DNA of 50,474 nt, from NCBI RefSeq assembly GCF_000565075.1, contig NZ_JDFG01000007.1, positions 1 to 50,474 on the forward strand, given 5' to 3'. Made by a program: the position numbers and the translations under genes. Shown piece by piece: positions 8,839-16,829 of this stretch; position 1 is the stretch's first letter; each line of letters opens with the position of its first letter. Below the pieces are notes generated by a model. It did not search any database. It worked only from the letters and a program-made list of their open reading frames with translations, and had not been told where the DNA came from. This DNA comes from Atopobium sp. BS2 (GTDB taxonomy: Bacteria; Actinomycetota; Coriobacteriia; Coriobacteriales; Atopobiaceae).

Positions 8839-8914
8839 TGGTGCCAGCAACCAGGATCGAACTGATGACCCCCGCTTTACGAGAGCGGTGCTCTACCAAC
8901 TGAGCTATGCTGGC
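8839..8914 (-). tRNA. tRNA-Thr (anticodon CGT)
   Basis: Read on the minus strand it folds as a standard 76-nt cloverleaf with an encoded CCA: acceptor GCCAGCA/TGCTGGC, D-arm GCTC..GAGC, anticodon stem CCGCT/AGCGG around the loop CTCGTAA (anticodon CGT, reading ACG Thr), a 5-nt variable loop, and T-arm ATCAG-TTCGATC-CTGGT with one T-G pair. The discriminator base is A. It lies downstream of the TudS-PNP gene and has its own terminator. Confidence 0.95.
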
Positions 8915-8971
8915 GTGCAAAAGCGCGCTAACAACTATACGGGGAAGCCCTGTATTATTCAAGCAGAAATA

Positions 8972-10162
8972 CTAAAGAAGCCCGAGAACACCACGAACAA
9001 GGCGCTCAAGATCATCTGCGTACTTCTCGGATGCCTCTTGAACACTCTTATGCGTAGTTCCGTGAGCACCAGCTGGATTTGCTGCAAGCGTTAGAGCTAA
9101 TACGTTCATATCAAGAGCGCGGGCCATAATAACCTCAAGAGCTGTGGAAACGCCAACATATGAGACGCCAAAGCTACGAAGCATAGCAACTTCTGCAGGA
9201 GTTTCAAAGTTTGGTCCCAAAAGACCAGCAAAAACACCCTCATTGAGCTCAATCTTAAGGTCATCTGCTACGCCACGTGCAAGCGTTCTTAGGTAAGGCG
9301 AGAAGGCATCATTCATATCAACAAATGGTGTCTCGACATCGCGAAGGCCTGCCCACTCTGCAAGCGGATTGGTTCCGGTGAGGTTAATCTGATCCGTAAT
9401 AACGCCAAGGCCAGTCTTTGCGTTTCCAGAAACAGCGCCTGTTGCACCTGCAAAAATAATGTCTTTACAGCCTAGGTGATGAGCATGCTGAACAAGAGAG
9501 GTTACCTCAGCGGCAGAATAGCCCTGATAGAGGTGAACGCGGCCAGGATAGACAACTACAGGCACACCATCGATAGTACCAATGGTTGCTTCAAAGCTGT
9601 GACCTGCCATAGGTGAAGCGTCAACAGGGAAGCCGGGAATATCACGATAATCAATACGACGAACTGGCTTTACCAGATCGGCAAGATGACCAAGTCCGGT
9701 TCCCAAAATAAGAGCAACAGGATGCTCAACAGATGGGCTTACATTCTCAATGGTTTTCTCGGTAACCACGCAAATCCCCTCCTCTAAGAGGTGACGAGTA
9801 AGTGTTCCCTCGCCAGAAACAAGCTTTCCTGAGTACGTACCATCATAAATCTCATGCACGCCACAAGACGGGCTCTTTGCCTTCAAAACGGCGAGCGTGA
9901 TGTCAGAAGACGTAACAGCGCTAAGAGCAATCTTAGATCCACGTTCAAAATCTTCTGTAACATCCGAGCCATCCTTGAGCCAAACACGTCCTTCTCGCTG
10001 TTCCGCGGGTGGACGAGGCACAGGAAGACCTGAGGAAGTCTCGGGGCAAATCTTTGTGACGTTTACTTTTTCTGCCAGCTTTTGTACTGCAGAAACAGGC
10101 TTGGCCCCTCCGTCATATCTGACGGGGAGGCCAAGTAAACAAGCGCTAATAGCAACTTTCAT
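8972..10162 (-). CDS. Fusion: DUF523/TudS-type desulfidase + purine nucleoside phosphorylase
   Basis: Two domains in one 396 aa chain. Residues 1 to about 140 are DUF523, the family of the [4Fe-4S] thiouracil desulfidase TudS, with the three expected cysteine positions in SACLLG, ICPE and SPSCG. Residues from about 146 onward are a class I (trimeric) purine nucleoside phosphorylase, with LILGTGLGHLADLV (phosphate loop), GRVHLYQGYSAAEV, GPNFETPAEVAMLR and GVSTALEVIMARAL. The reading frame is continuous through the junction with no sign of a frameshift. PNP splits purine nucleosides with phosphate; TudS-type enzymes remove sulfur from thiolated bases. The fusion therefore suggests salvage of thiolated or modified nucleobases (inference). 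It lies 13 bases after the SurA-N-like gene in the same direction. Confidence 0.9.
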   Translation of the reverse strand: MKVAISACLLGLPVRYDGGAKPVSAVQKLAEKVNVTKICPETSSGLPVPRPPAEQREGRVWLKDGSDVTEDFERGSKIALSAVTSSDITLAVLKAKSPSCGVHEIYDGTYSGKLVSGEGTLTRHLLEEGICVVTEKTIENVSPSVEHPVALILGTGLGHLADLVKPVRRIDYRDIPGFPVDASPMAGHSFEATIGTIDGVPVVVYPGRVHLYQGYSAAEVTSLVQHAHHLGCKDIIFAGATGAVSGNAKTGLGVITDQINLTGTNPLAEWAGLRDVETPFVDMNDAFSPYLRTLARGVADDLKIELNEGVFAGLLGPNFETPAEVAMLRSFGVSYVGVSTALEVIMARALDMNVLALTLAANPAGAHGTTHKSVQEASEKYADDLERLVRGVLGLL

Positions 10163-10175
10163 TGCTTTTCAAATC

Positions 10176-11024
10176 CTAGAGAGCAAGAGAGTAAACAGCA
10201 ATAGATGCCTTACCAAGAATCTCGTTGATCTTCTGTGACCACTCCTGAGACGCCTTGCTTGCAACAGCAGAGTACTTGCTCATTGCAACCTGATAAGCGG
10301 TCTGAGCAGCTGCATAAGAAGCGGAATCGTTGGAGATTGAATAAGCAGAGAGCTGCTTGTAGTAATCGCCATCCTGGGAAGCCCAAGTGTTATTGTTTGC
10401 GTCCCACTCGCTACCAGCAAGACTAATGATGTACTGAGCATACTCCTGGCTTGTGGTTTCAGAATTGCCATCTTCAGGTGCCGTTGGTGCCTGTGGAGCA
10501 TCTGGAAGGGTTGTAGTCAGAACGCTATCACGATACTTCTTCATGATGACAGCATCATGGATGAGCTTCTTTGCAACATCTTCAGAGAGCTTGTATGCAG
10601 AAGCAACCTGGCTAACATCAGTAGTCTTGAAGTTGGTCTGCATGTAATTGGTAATCTCGTCATCAGTAACGGTAATACCCTTACTCTGAGCCTCAGCAAC
10701 AACAAGAGCATTACGAACGTAACCAATAATCTTATCCGCTGGTGGGACAGCATAGGTGCCGTCAGACTGCTTTGCTGCGTCAAGACCAGAAGTATTCTCA
10801 ATGACCTCACGAGCAGTTACTTCTTTGGTCTGACCGTTATAGGTATAAGAAGCAATAGGAGTGTTGAGCTCACCCTCAGAAAGTGTGGTGCGACCGTTCA
10901 AAGAACCAGTAGCTCCGCCACCGCCCAGAAGGAAGCGACCGATGACAATACCAAGAGCAAACAATACAACTGCGCCTACTCCGATAAAGATCTTTGAGTT
11001 CTTTTTTACATCAATAGATGGCAT
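10176..11024 (-). CDS. Membrane-anchored SurA-N-like protein without PPIase domain
   Basis: About 282 aa. A single N-terminal membrane anchor (IFIGVGAVVLFALGIVIGRFLL) follows a few charged residues and leaves the rest outside. The region with ADKIIGYVRNALVVAEAQSKGITVTDDEITNYM resembles the helical SurA/trigger-factor-like chaperone N-domain, including the typical 'KGITVTDDEI' turn. No parvulin PPIase domain follows; a Pro/Ala-rich linker (PDAPQAPTAPED) leads to an Ala/Ser/Tyr-rich helical end. It may be an extracytoplasmic folding helper, but that is inferred from the domain only. I chose the second ATG (11024) because AAAGG lies at good distance; 11039 is the alternative. Confidence 0.6.
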   Translation of the reverse strand: MPSIDVKKNSKIFIGVGAVVLFALGIVIGRFLLGGGGATGSLNGRTTLSEGELNTPIASYTYNGQTKEVTAREVIENTSGLDAAKQSDGTYAVPPADKIIGYVRNALVVAEAQSKGITVTDDEITNYMQTNFKTTDVSQVASAYKLSEDVAKKLIHDAVIMKKYRDSVLTTTLPDAPQAPTAPEDGNSETTSQEYAQYIISLAGSEWDANNNTWASQDGDYYKQLSAYSISNDSASYAAAQTAYQVAMSKYSAVASKASQEWSQKINEILGKASIAVYSLAL

Positions 11025-11157
11025 ATCCTTGCCTTTCATCGCTTAATGCAACTATGCGTACATAATACAAACCTGTAGTTTACTCTTATTAGCATGCATA
11101 AAACATACAACCAGTAAACTCCCCCGTTTGTACACAGTCATTTACAAGCAAATCAAA

Positions 11158-11844
11158 TTACTTGGTAGCTGCAACAATCTCTTCCGAATACTGCTTAATG
11201 TATCCAGTGGCATTTTCCGCATCAAACTTCATACGCTGCGACAATGCCTTCTTCACGTCCTTAGAAATAGTTCCATGTGCTAAGGCGAGAAGACCTTGGA
11301 GCATATCATGGTACTCAGCATCTCCGTGATAGCACTGAACTGCCTCATCCAGAAGTGGCCATGCCTCATCAGAATGTTTTGCAGAAGTTGCGCCGTACTG
11401 GCAAAGGAACAAAAATGCTGCTAGACGCACTGTTGCCGAGTCGTCATCAAACAAAGAAGCTTCAGCAGCGTCAAATGCCTTAAAGACCTGGTCACCAAAG
11501 TGAGCGCTCAGATTGGCAAGCGCATCAAGTACTTCCCAACGAGTTTGTGCCTCTGGCCTATATAGTGCATCAATAAGAGAATCAATGTGCTCTTCAAAAG
11601 CAAGAGGAGCAATATGGGCCAGCTCCGCAAGCTCATGAGAAGCGTCTTGACGAGCGCGCCTACTAGCATCAGATAAAGCAATGACCAGTGCATTCACTTT
11701 TTTCATCTGTGCCATAGTTGGCTTTTTAGTAGCCTTCTTAGCAGGTTGCTTTTCTTCTTTTGGCGCCTTTGTAGAGCCCGCTTTTGCGGTTGCCTTAGTT
11801 GAAGCCTTTTTTGGCTTCTGAGCAGTTTCTTTCTTTTCTGCCAT
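11158..11844 (-). CDS. HEAT-repeat-like protein with Lys/Ala-rich N-terminal tail
   Basis: A 228 aa protein in two parts. Residues 1 to about 48 are almost only Lys, Ala, Thr, Glu and Pro, like histone H1 or other nucleic-acid-binding tails. The rest is all-helical with repeats of the HEAT/ARM kind (DASRRARQDASHELAELAHI, DALYRPEAQTRWEVLDALANL, DDDSATVRLAAFLFLCQYG). No catalytic motif is visible. It lies 28 bases downstream of the NYN/LOTUS gene in the same direction, so the two are probably co-transcribed; a link to nucleic acids is plausible but unproven. Confidence 0.65.
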   Translation of the reverse strand: MAEKKETAQKPKKASTKATAKAGSTKAPKEEKQPAKKATKKPTMAQMKKVNALVIALSDASRRARQDASHELAELAHIAPLAFEEHIDSLIDALYRPEAQTRWEVLDALANLSAHFGDQVFKAFDAAEASLFDDDSATVRLAAFLFLCQYGATSAKHSDEAWPLLDEAVQCYHGDAEYHDMLQGLLALAHGTISKDVKKALSQRMKFDAENATGYIKQYSEEIVAATK

Positions 11845-11872
11845 GAAACCTAAATCCTCTCTAAAACACCCT

Positions 11873-12655
11873 TTATTCTCTAAATCCGTCTACGACAACG
11901 GTACCGCTTTTTTGATCCTCATGAATTTTAATAAATCCAAGGCTCGATGCTTCACGTAAAAGAGAAGTAAACGAACGATATCCATAAGTTGCCTCAGCAA
12001 ACTGTGGACGCTTCCTTCGCATAGTCTCCTTTAAACGAGACGCATAAATAAATGTTTCGCTTTCACGCTCCAAAGACTCAATGGTCTCAAATAAGAGCTG
12101 ATAGCAGTCGTGTTTCTCGACAGGTACCTTCTCTTTAAAGTCTGGAATTCTGCCAGAACTCAAAATATCCTCGTAGAAGATAAACTCGTCACAAACCTCA
12201 GCAAGAAGCGAGCTGGTAGATTCCTTCATGCCAACGCCAATAACTGTTTTACCAGCCTCTTTGAGTTTTGCCACAAGTGGCGAGAAGTCCGAGTCACCAG
12301 AAAGCACAGCAAATGTGTCAATGTGATCTTTAGTTAGACACATCTCAACAGCATCTACCGCAAGTCTAATGTCAGCGGAGTTCTTGCCGGTATAAGCTCT
12401 ATCGGGAATCTCAATGAGCTCAATGCCAAGCTCATGCAGGGGTGTAATAGCATTTGGAAAGCGCTGCCAATCGCAGTATGCACGCTTGGCAGTAATGCGT
12501 CCCTTATCAACAAGCCTCTCCATAATGAGCTTCATCTCTGGAAGATGGCCTGGCTCTTGATGACCGTTTCTCTTTCTTTTGCCTGTTCCTAGTGCCAAAT
12601 TTTCATAATCGATGAAAACCGCAATAGAGCTCTGAGGAGTAGAAATATCACTCAT
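11873..12655 (-). CDS. NYN-domain protein with C-terminal OST-HTH/LOTUS domain
   Basis: A 260 aa protein. The N-terminal part is a PIN-like NYN ribonuclease domain, with acidic residues at the expected places: IAVFIDYENLALG (about 11-23), GKNSADIRLAVDAVE, and TFAVLSGDSDFSPLVAKLKEAG, followed by VIGVG. The C-terminal 80 residues (YQLLFETIESLERE...RRKRPQFAEATYGYRSFTSLLREASSLG) match the OST-HTH/LOTUS fold that binds RNA. Bacterial NYN-LOTUS proteins are predicted RNA-processing or RNA-decay factors; the substrate is unknown. AAAGGA before the ATG supports the start. It lies 25 bases after the dehydrogenase gene and 28 before the HEAT-repeat gene. Confidence 0.82.
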   Translation of the reverse strand: MSDISTPQSSIAVFIDYENLALGTGKRKRNGHQEPGHLPEMKLIMERLVDKGRITAKRAYCDWQRFPNAITPLHELGIELIEIPDRAYTGKNSADIRLAVDAVEMCLTKDHIDTFAVLSGDSDFSPLVAKLKEAGKTVIGVGMKESTSSLLAEVCDEFIFYEDILSSGRIPDFKEKVPVEKHDCYQLLFETIESLERESETFIYASRLKETMRRKRPQFAEATYGYRSFTSLLREASSLGFIKIHEDQKSGTVVVDGFRE

Positions 12656-12680
12656 AATCGGGGTCCTTTGCGGTTAGCAC

Positions 12681-13757
12681 TTAGTGGCAGCAGTGGCCGT
12701 CATGACCGTGCTCGTGACCTTCATGCTCATGATGATGCTCATGATGATGTCCGTGACCATGGCACTCACACTCGTGATCACCATCTTCGTGGTCGTGGCC
12801 ACAGCAGCACTCGTGCTCACCCTCATCTTCCTGGCTCTCAAGAAGTGACCAGTCAAGACCAGCTGCAGTGCTCGTAGCCTCATCAGCATAAAGCAATGAG
12901 ATTGCCTGAGTGCCCTTGCGAGCGCCACCGATCTGGCAGAGCATGTCATAGAGGGTAAACGCAGTTTCTACACCAGGGAGGGTAATCTCAAGGTCCTCAG
13001 ACTGAGCAAGAGCAAGCGCAATATCCTTGCGGAAGTGCTCGGCCAAAAATCCTGGCTGGAAGTCTCCCTCAAGCGACTTAGGAGCAAGCTCTTTAAGTGC
13101 GCGAGAAGAACCCATGCCGCTTGCAACAACCTCAAGCATCTGCTCGACGTCAAGTCCGCCCTGCTCTGCCAAGGCCATTGCGTCTGCGTAGCCAATCATG
13201 CAGGAAGCAAGAGAAACCTGGTTACAAAGCTTTGCAGTCTGACCCTTGCCAGCACCACCCATGCAGAAAATCTTTGCCGAGAAGGTCTCGAGAAGAGCGC
13301 GTACTGGCTCAACATCATTCTCAGTTGCGCCGACAATCAGCGTAAGAGTACCATCCTGAGCGCCTTTCTGACCGCCCGTAACTGGACAGTCAAATGCATG
13401 CTTTCCCTCAATTTCAGCAGCATCGTGAATATCACGAGCAAGCTGAGATGAAGAAGTGGTCAGATCAATAAGGTATGCGCCCTTCTTAGCAACGCGGATA
13501 AGACCATCTGTTGCCAAGTAAACATCTTCAACATCAGTTGGATAACCAACCATGGTAAAGACAACGTCAGCGTCTTTTGCAGCATCTGCCACACTCTCTG
13601 CAGCGTGAGCGCCCAACGAGACAAGCTTATGCGCTTTCTCTGGTGTTCTGTTGTAAACAGTAACATCATAGCCAGCAGAAATAAGGTGCTCCGCAATAGG
13701 AGCGCCCATAATGCCTGTTCCAATAAAAGCAACCTTTGCATTCTTGCTCAGTGCCAT
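12681..13757 (-). CDS. 3-hydroxyisobutyrate dehydrogenase-family oxidoreductase with His/Cys-rich tail
   Basis: A 358 aa NAD(P)-dependent beta-hydroxyacid dehydrogenase. It has the Rossmann motif VAFIGTGIMGAPIAEHL (9-25), the substrate loop DCPVTGGQKGAQDG and the catalytic-lysine helix GGAGKGQTAKLCNQ. Substrate (hydroxyisobutyrate, tartronate semialdehyde or similar) cannot be told. The enzyme proper ends near residue 305. The last 46 or so residues form an extreme metal-binding-type tail with 18 His and 7 Cys (for example CCCGHDHEDGDHECECH), unlike family members I know. The underlying DNA contains short CATGATGATGCTC-like repeats. AAAGGA seven bases before the ATG fixes the start. It is the first of three same-strand genes with NYN and HEAT proteins. 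Confidence 0.88.
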   Translation of the reverse strand: MALSKNAKVAFIGTGIMGAPIAEHLISAGYDVTVYNRTPEKAHKLVSLGAHAAESVADAAKDADVVFTMVGYPTDVEDVYLATDGLIRVAKKGAYLIDLTTSSSQLARDIHDAAEIEGKHAFDCPVTGGQKGAQDGTLTLIVGATENDVEPVRALLETFSAKIFCMGGAGKGQTAKLCNQVSLASCMIGYADAMALAEQGGLDVEQMLEVVASGMGSSRALKELAPKSLEGDFQPGFLAEHFRKDIALALAQSEDLEITLPGVETAFTLYDMLCQIGGARKGTQAISLLYADEATSTAAGLDWSLLESQEDEGEHECCCGHDHEDGDHECECHGHGHHHEHHHEHEGHEHGHDGHCCH

Positions 13758-13781
13758 GTATGAGTCCTTTCAGACTGAAAT

Positions 13782-13819
13782 AAATATACAAACTGGGGCC
13801 GCTCCAAAGAGCGACCCCA
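13782..13819 (-). terminator. degV terminator
   Basis: TGGGG-C-CGCTC (13794-13804) pairs with GAGCG-A-CCCCA (13809-13819) with one internal mismatch and a CAAA loop. It is followed on the minus strand by a T-rich stretch, and lies 14 bases past the degV stop. Confidence 0.8.
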
Positions 13820-13832
13820 TACCTTGTACCCG

Positions 13833-14861
13833 TTAATTAGATTTACGAACCCTGTTAGCAATTCGGTCAGAAAGCGAAAGCTTCTCGCGGCGATCAGTGC
13901 CCCAGAAGACAATAGCTACCATGCCTGGGCCAACGTGAGCACCAATGACTGGTCCTACCTGGCTATGAATAATGGTAAGTCCCTCGCAGCCCTTCTCTTT
14001 ACGAATCTGAGCCTCAAGCCAATTAGCGTCCTTCTGTGCGTCTGCAGAAATAATGCCAACAGGAAGCGAGGTGTCATGAGAATAGCTATCTCTAAAGTCC
14101 TGGATAAGAGACTTGAGTGCCTTCTTACGGCCTCTGCACACTGTCTTGACGGTAAGGGCTCCTGTTGAGTCATAGGTAAGCTCTGGCTTTACATCAAGCT
14201 TGCCACCAATATTTGCTGCAGCAGCAGGAATGCGACCGCCCGCAGCAAGAGCATCCAAGGTCTCAAGTGTTAAGTAGCCATGAATATAGTTACGCGCATC
14301 TTGTGCCCACTCGGCAATCTCTTTTGCCGAGAGACCCTTATTGGCCTGATGTACTGCTTCAAGACCCAAAAGCTGAGCTGCGGACGAAGGTGCACCATTG
14401 TCGACTACGTAAATCTCAAAGTCTGGGTATTTCTCTCTTACCATATCTGCTGCTTGCTCAGCTGCATAGTAGGATGAAGAAAGCGCAGAGGTAAAGCAAA
14501 GATATACCGTTGGAGTGCCCTGCTTTGCAGCACGCTCAAAGACCTCGAGGTAATGACCAGGAGTAATTGCAGAGGTGGTGTAGCGCAGCTTTTTGTCTTT
14601 GCGCATGCCCTCAAAGAACTCATGTGCACTGATGCTCTTCCAGCCGTCATCATAGTGCTCTCCATCTGGTCCCACATAAGGGAACTGGATGATATCAACA
14701 CCTAGCTGTTCAGCAATTCCTGGAGCAAAGTCTGCGCAGGAGTCCATGATGATTCGAACGTTACTGGGCTTATGATATGCAGCTGAAAGCTCAGTAGGCT
14801 CAAGATCTTCAAAGGCAACCTCGCTGATTTCTTCTTCGGCTTTATCTTTTTTATTGAACAT
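13833..14861 (-). CDS. DegV family (fatty-acid-binding) protein
   Basis: About 342 aa. After an acidic N-terminal extension (about 1-40) comes a DegV domain: VRIIMDSCADFAPGIAEQLG, the YTTSAITPGHYLEVF block, FTSALSSSYYAAEQA with the lipid-carboxylate-binding Ser, VVDNGAPSSAAQLL and TLETLDALAAGGRIPAAAA. DegV/FakB proteins hold a fatty acid for phosphorylation by FakA. No fakA is in this window, and the extension makes it longer than the usual 280 aa, so FakB function is inference. The start at 14861 was chosen because GAGGA lies before it; this overlaps the hpf end by 11 bases, which suggests coupling. Confidence 0.88.
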   Translation of the reverse strand: MFNKKDKAEEEISEVAFEDLEPTELSAAYHKPSNVRIIMDSCADFAPGIAEQLGVDIIQFPYVGPDGEHYDDGWKSISAHEFFEGMRKDKKLRYTTSAITPGHYLEVFERAAKQGTPTVYLCFTSALSSSYYAAEQAADMVREKYPDFEIYVVDNGAPSSAAQLLGLEAVHQANKGLSAKEIAEWAQDARNYIHGYLTLETLDALAAGGRIPAAAANIGGKLDVKPELTYDSTGALTVKTVCRGRKKALKSLIQDFRDSYSHDTSLPVGIISADAQKDANWLEAQIRKEKGCEGLTIIHSQVGPVIGAHVGPGMVAIVFWGTDRREKLSLSDRIANRVRKSN

Positions 14862-15441
14862 CCTGTTCCTCAATCTTAGGTTTGATAATTCCGTATCCAC
14901 CATTTTTACGATGGTAAATGACATTAGTCAAACCAGTAGAAGAATTAACAAAGACATAAAAATCATGGCCGAGAAGGTCAGTTTGGACAAGCGCCTCCTC
15001 TTCCGTCATTGGCTCAAGATCAATGTATTTCTCGCGAACAAGCTGGTCATCAAGATCTTCAGCTGGAATCTCAATGAGATTGGCAAGATCTTCTTGTGTA
15101 AGAGCAACTCCGCGCTCAGACTTTACATGATGACGGCGCTCAACAACTTTTGTCTTGTACTTGCGTAGTTGTCTGGAGACTTTTTCTGCTGCTTCATCAA
15201 TAGCCACATACATATCGTCAGAGCTAGCAGTGACACGAACAACATTGTTACGAACAAATACCGTAACCTCAGCTGTCTTTCTATCTGGATTTGAAGGGTT
15301 TTTGTCTACTCTGAGAACTACATCGCAAGACATAGGAGTGATGTCAAATACTTTAAGAGCATCACCGATTTTCTGATCTACGTGTGTGTGCAAAGCCTCA
15401 GAAATGCTTACCTTGCGTCCCGAAATCTTGATGTCCACCAT
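14851..15441 (-). CDS. hpf: Ribosome hibernation promoting factor, long form
   Basis: A 196 aa protein with the N-terminal S30AE/HPF fold (VDIKISGRKVSISEALHTHVDQKIG, the conserved FVRNNVVRVTASSDDMYVAIDEAAEKVSRQLRKYK) and the C-terminal dimerisation domain (about 140-196, with HDFYVFVNSSTGLTNVIYHRKNGGYGIIKP). Long HPF joins two 70S ribosomes into inactive 100S dimers in resting cells. AGGAGG five bases before the ATG is a strong ribosome site. degV follows with an 11-base overlap. Confidence 0.96.
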   Translation of the reverse strand: MVDIKISGRKVSISEALHTHVDQKIGDALKVFDITPMSCDVVLRVDKNPSNPDRKTAEVTVFVRNNVVRVTASSDDMYVAIDEAAEKVSRQLRKYKTKVVERRHHVKSERGVALTQEDLANLIEIPAEDLDDQLVREKYIDLEPMTEEEALVQTDLLGHDFYVFVNSSTGLTNVIYHRKNGGYGIIKPKIEEQDVQ

Positions 15442-15578
15442 AGGAGCCTCCTATCGGATACACGAGACATCTTCTAACTGATGTCTGTATAACAACAATA
15501 CCCATTTGTCGGTCAATCATTCCATAAAAAGTTGAATTGAGCGGTAAACGGTTAGAGACTATTTCTCTTTATGTGCGA

Positions 15579-16514
15579 TTAATTTTGCTCAGAGGAAGAT
15601 GTAGCTGAATCAGCGCTGGTAGGTTGCGTAGAAACTTCCACAAGACCAGAAATCTTATTGGTAGTTGAGAGGTGTGGCAAGGTACCAATCCACTTGTTTC
15701 TAATAACTCCCTCGACACCGTTAGATTGAATAGCTGAAAGAGCTTGCTGAATTTGTGTAGCGAGAGCTTTGTTACTGGTTGCTACAGAAATACCAATCGT
15801 GGATGGAACGTCAACGACACCAACCATAGAAATATCTTTGTTTGCTGCTAAATAAGCACCAGCATATGCATCACAGGCCACATAATCGATGGAGCCATTT
15901 TCAAGTGCTTCAAAAGCATCATTTAGGTTAGAAAAACCTTGAACAGACATGCCCGTGAGTACCTGACCCATTGCGCGCTCAGATAAAGAACCCGTTTGAA
16001 CGCCAACTGACTTTCCACTCAAACTATCAGCAGTAATGTTTGTCTCTGAACCTTTATGGAAAAGAGCTGTTGCATACTCAGCATAACCAGAAATGAGCGT
16101 ACTTGTTGAGTCTTCACCACTTCTGACATCCATGACAATGTCGCAACCTGCTTGTAGGCCATCTACTGGTCCGTTAACTGATACAAACTTGACGTCTACG
16201 CCTAGCTGATCTGCAATTGCAGAAGCTATTTCAACGTCAATTCCCTGCAATGTTCCAGCTTCTGAGGCCACAACCATTGGAGCTGTTACTGACTGAGTAC
16301 GTAGACCAACGGTCAAAGTGCCAGCTGTGTGCAGAGAGGAATCAGGAATCTTCTGCTGACGGGCTTCTCGCTTCTCTTGGATTGCCTCTTGCACTGACTT
16401 GACGTGGAACCATTTATCCAGATCAATGTTGATAGGACCAATGGAGCATCCTGTTAAAACAACAGCAAGTGCTATAAGAAGTAACACCTTAAGAGAGCTT
16501 TTACCGCGCGTCAT
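15579..16514 (-). CDS. ABC transporter substrate-binding lipoprotein, amino-acid type (family 3)
   Basis: A 311 aa solute-binding protein. A lipobox signal peptide (VLLLIALAVVLTGCS, Cys about 23) predicts a lipid-anchored surface protein. The SBP family 3 pattern follows: LTVGLRTQSVTAPMV, GIDVEIASAIADQLGVDVKFV, SLSGKSVGVQTGSLSE, GSIDYVACDAYAGAYLA, and ALSAIQSNGVEGVIRNKWIG. The usual extended signature GFDVDLA appears as GIDVEIA. Permease and ATPase genes are not adjacent, so it either docks to a distant transporter or acts as a sensor. GAAGGAG five bases before the ATG supports the start. Confidence 0.88.
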   Translation of the reverse strand: MTRGKSSLKVLLLIALAVVLTGCSIGPINIDLDKWFHVKSVQEAIQEKREARQQKIPDSSLHTAGTLTVGLRTQSVTAPMVVASEAGTLQGIDVEIASAIADQLGVDVKFVSVNGPVDGLQAGCDIVMDVRSGEDSTSTLISGYAEYATALFHKGSETNITADSLSGKSVGVQTGSLSERAMGQVLTGMSVQGFSNLNDAFEALENGSIDYVACDAYAGAYLAANKDISMVGVVDVPSTIGISVATSNKALATQIQQALSAIQSNGVEGVIRNKWIGTLPHLSTTNKISGLVEVSTQPTSADSATSSSEQN

Positions 16515-16829
16515 CAGAACTCCTTCTTCTATTCAGGTGTCTTTTCAGCTGACCTGGTATTTGACCCCACACTCGCATACTGGAACGTTTGCTTTGCTAC
16601 CGCAGCAGCTCCACTAGTAGTTCTCTCGCCTGCGAGACCCTTTGTCTCTTTGATATAACAGGCGGTATGGCTTACTTCTAGGACGAGCCATGATCGTTTA
16701 CGTGCGCACACGCAAACTTACGTGGATCCCTTTGACCTCGTCTGTCATGGACTAAAAGCTCACAGAGAACTTCGCAACCACAGACCTGAAAAGACTTATC
16801 AAGTATAGCCGTTTGCAACCATAGGTAAC
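16515..16829. other. 315-bp stretch without a supported gene
   Basis: Lies between comFC and the binding-protein gene, both on the minus strand. It should contain the promoter of the binding-protein gene. Only short open frames without good ribosome sites are present; the longest convincing-looking one (16529-16711, minus, GTG start) has no recognisable motif. I see no tRNA and no strong hairpin. Confidence 0.4.
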
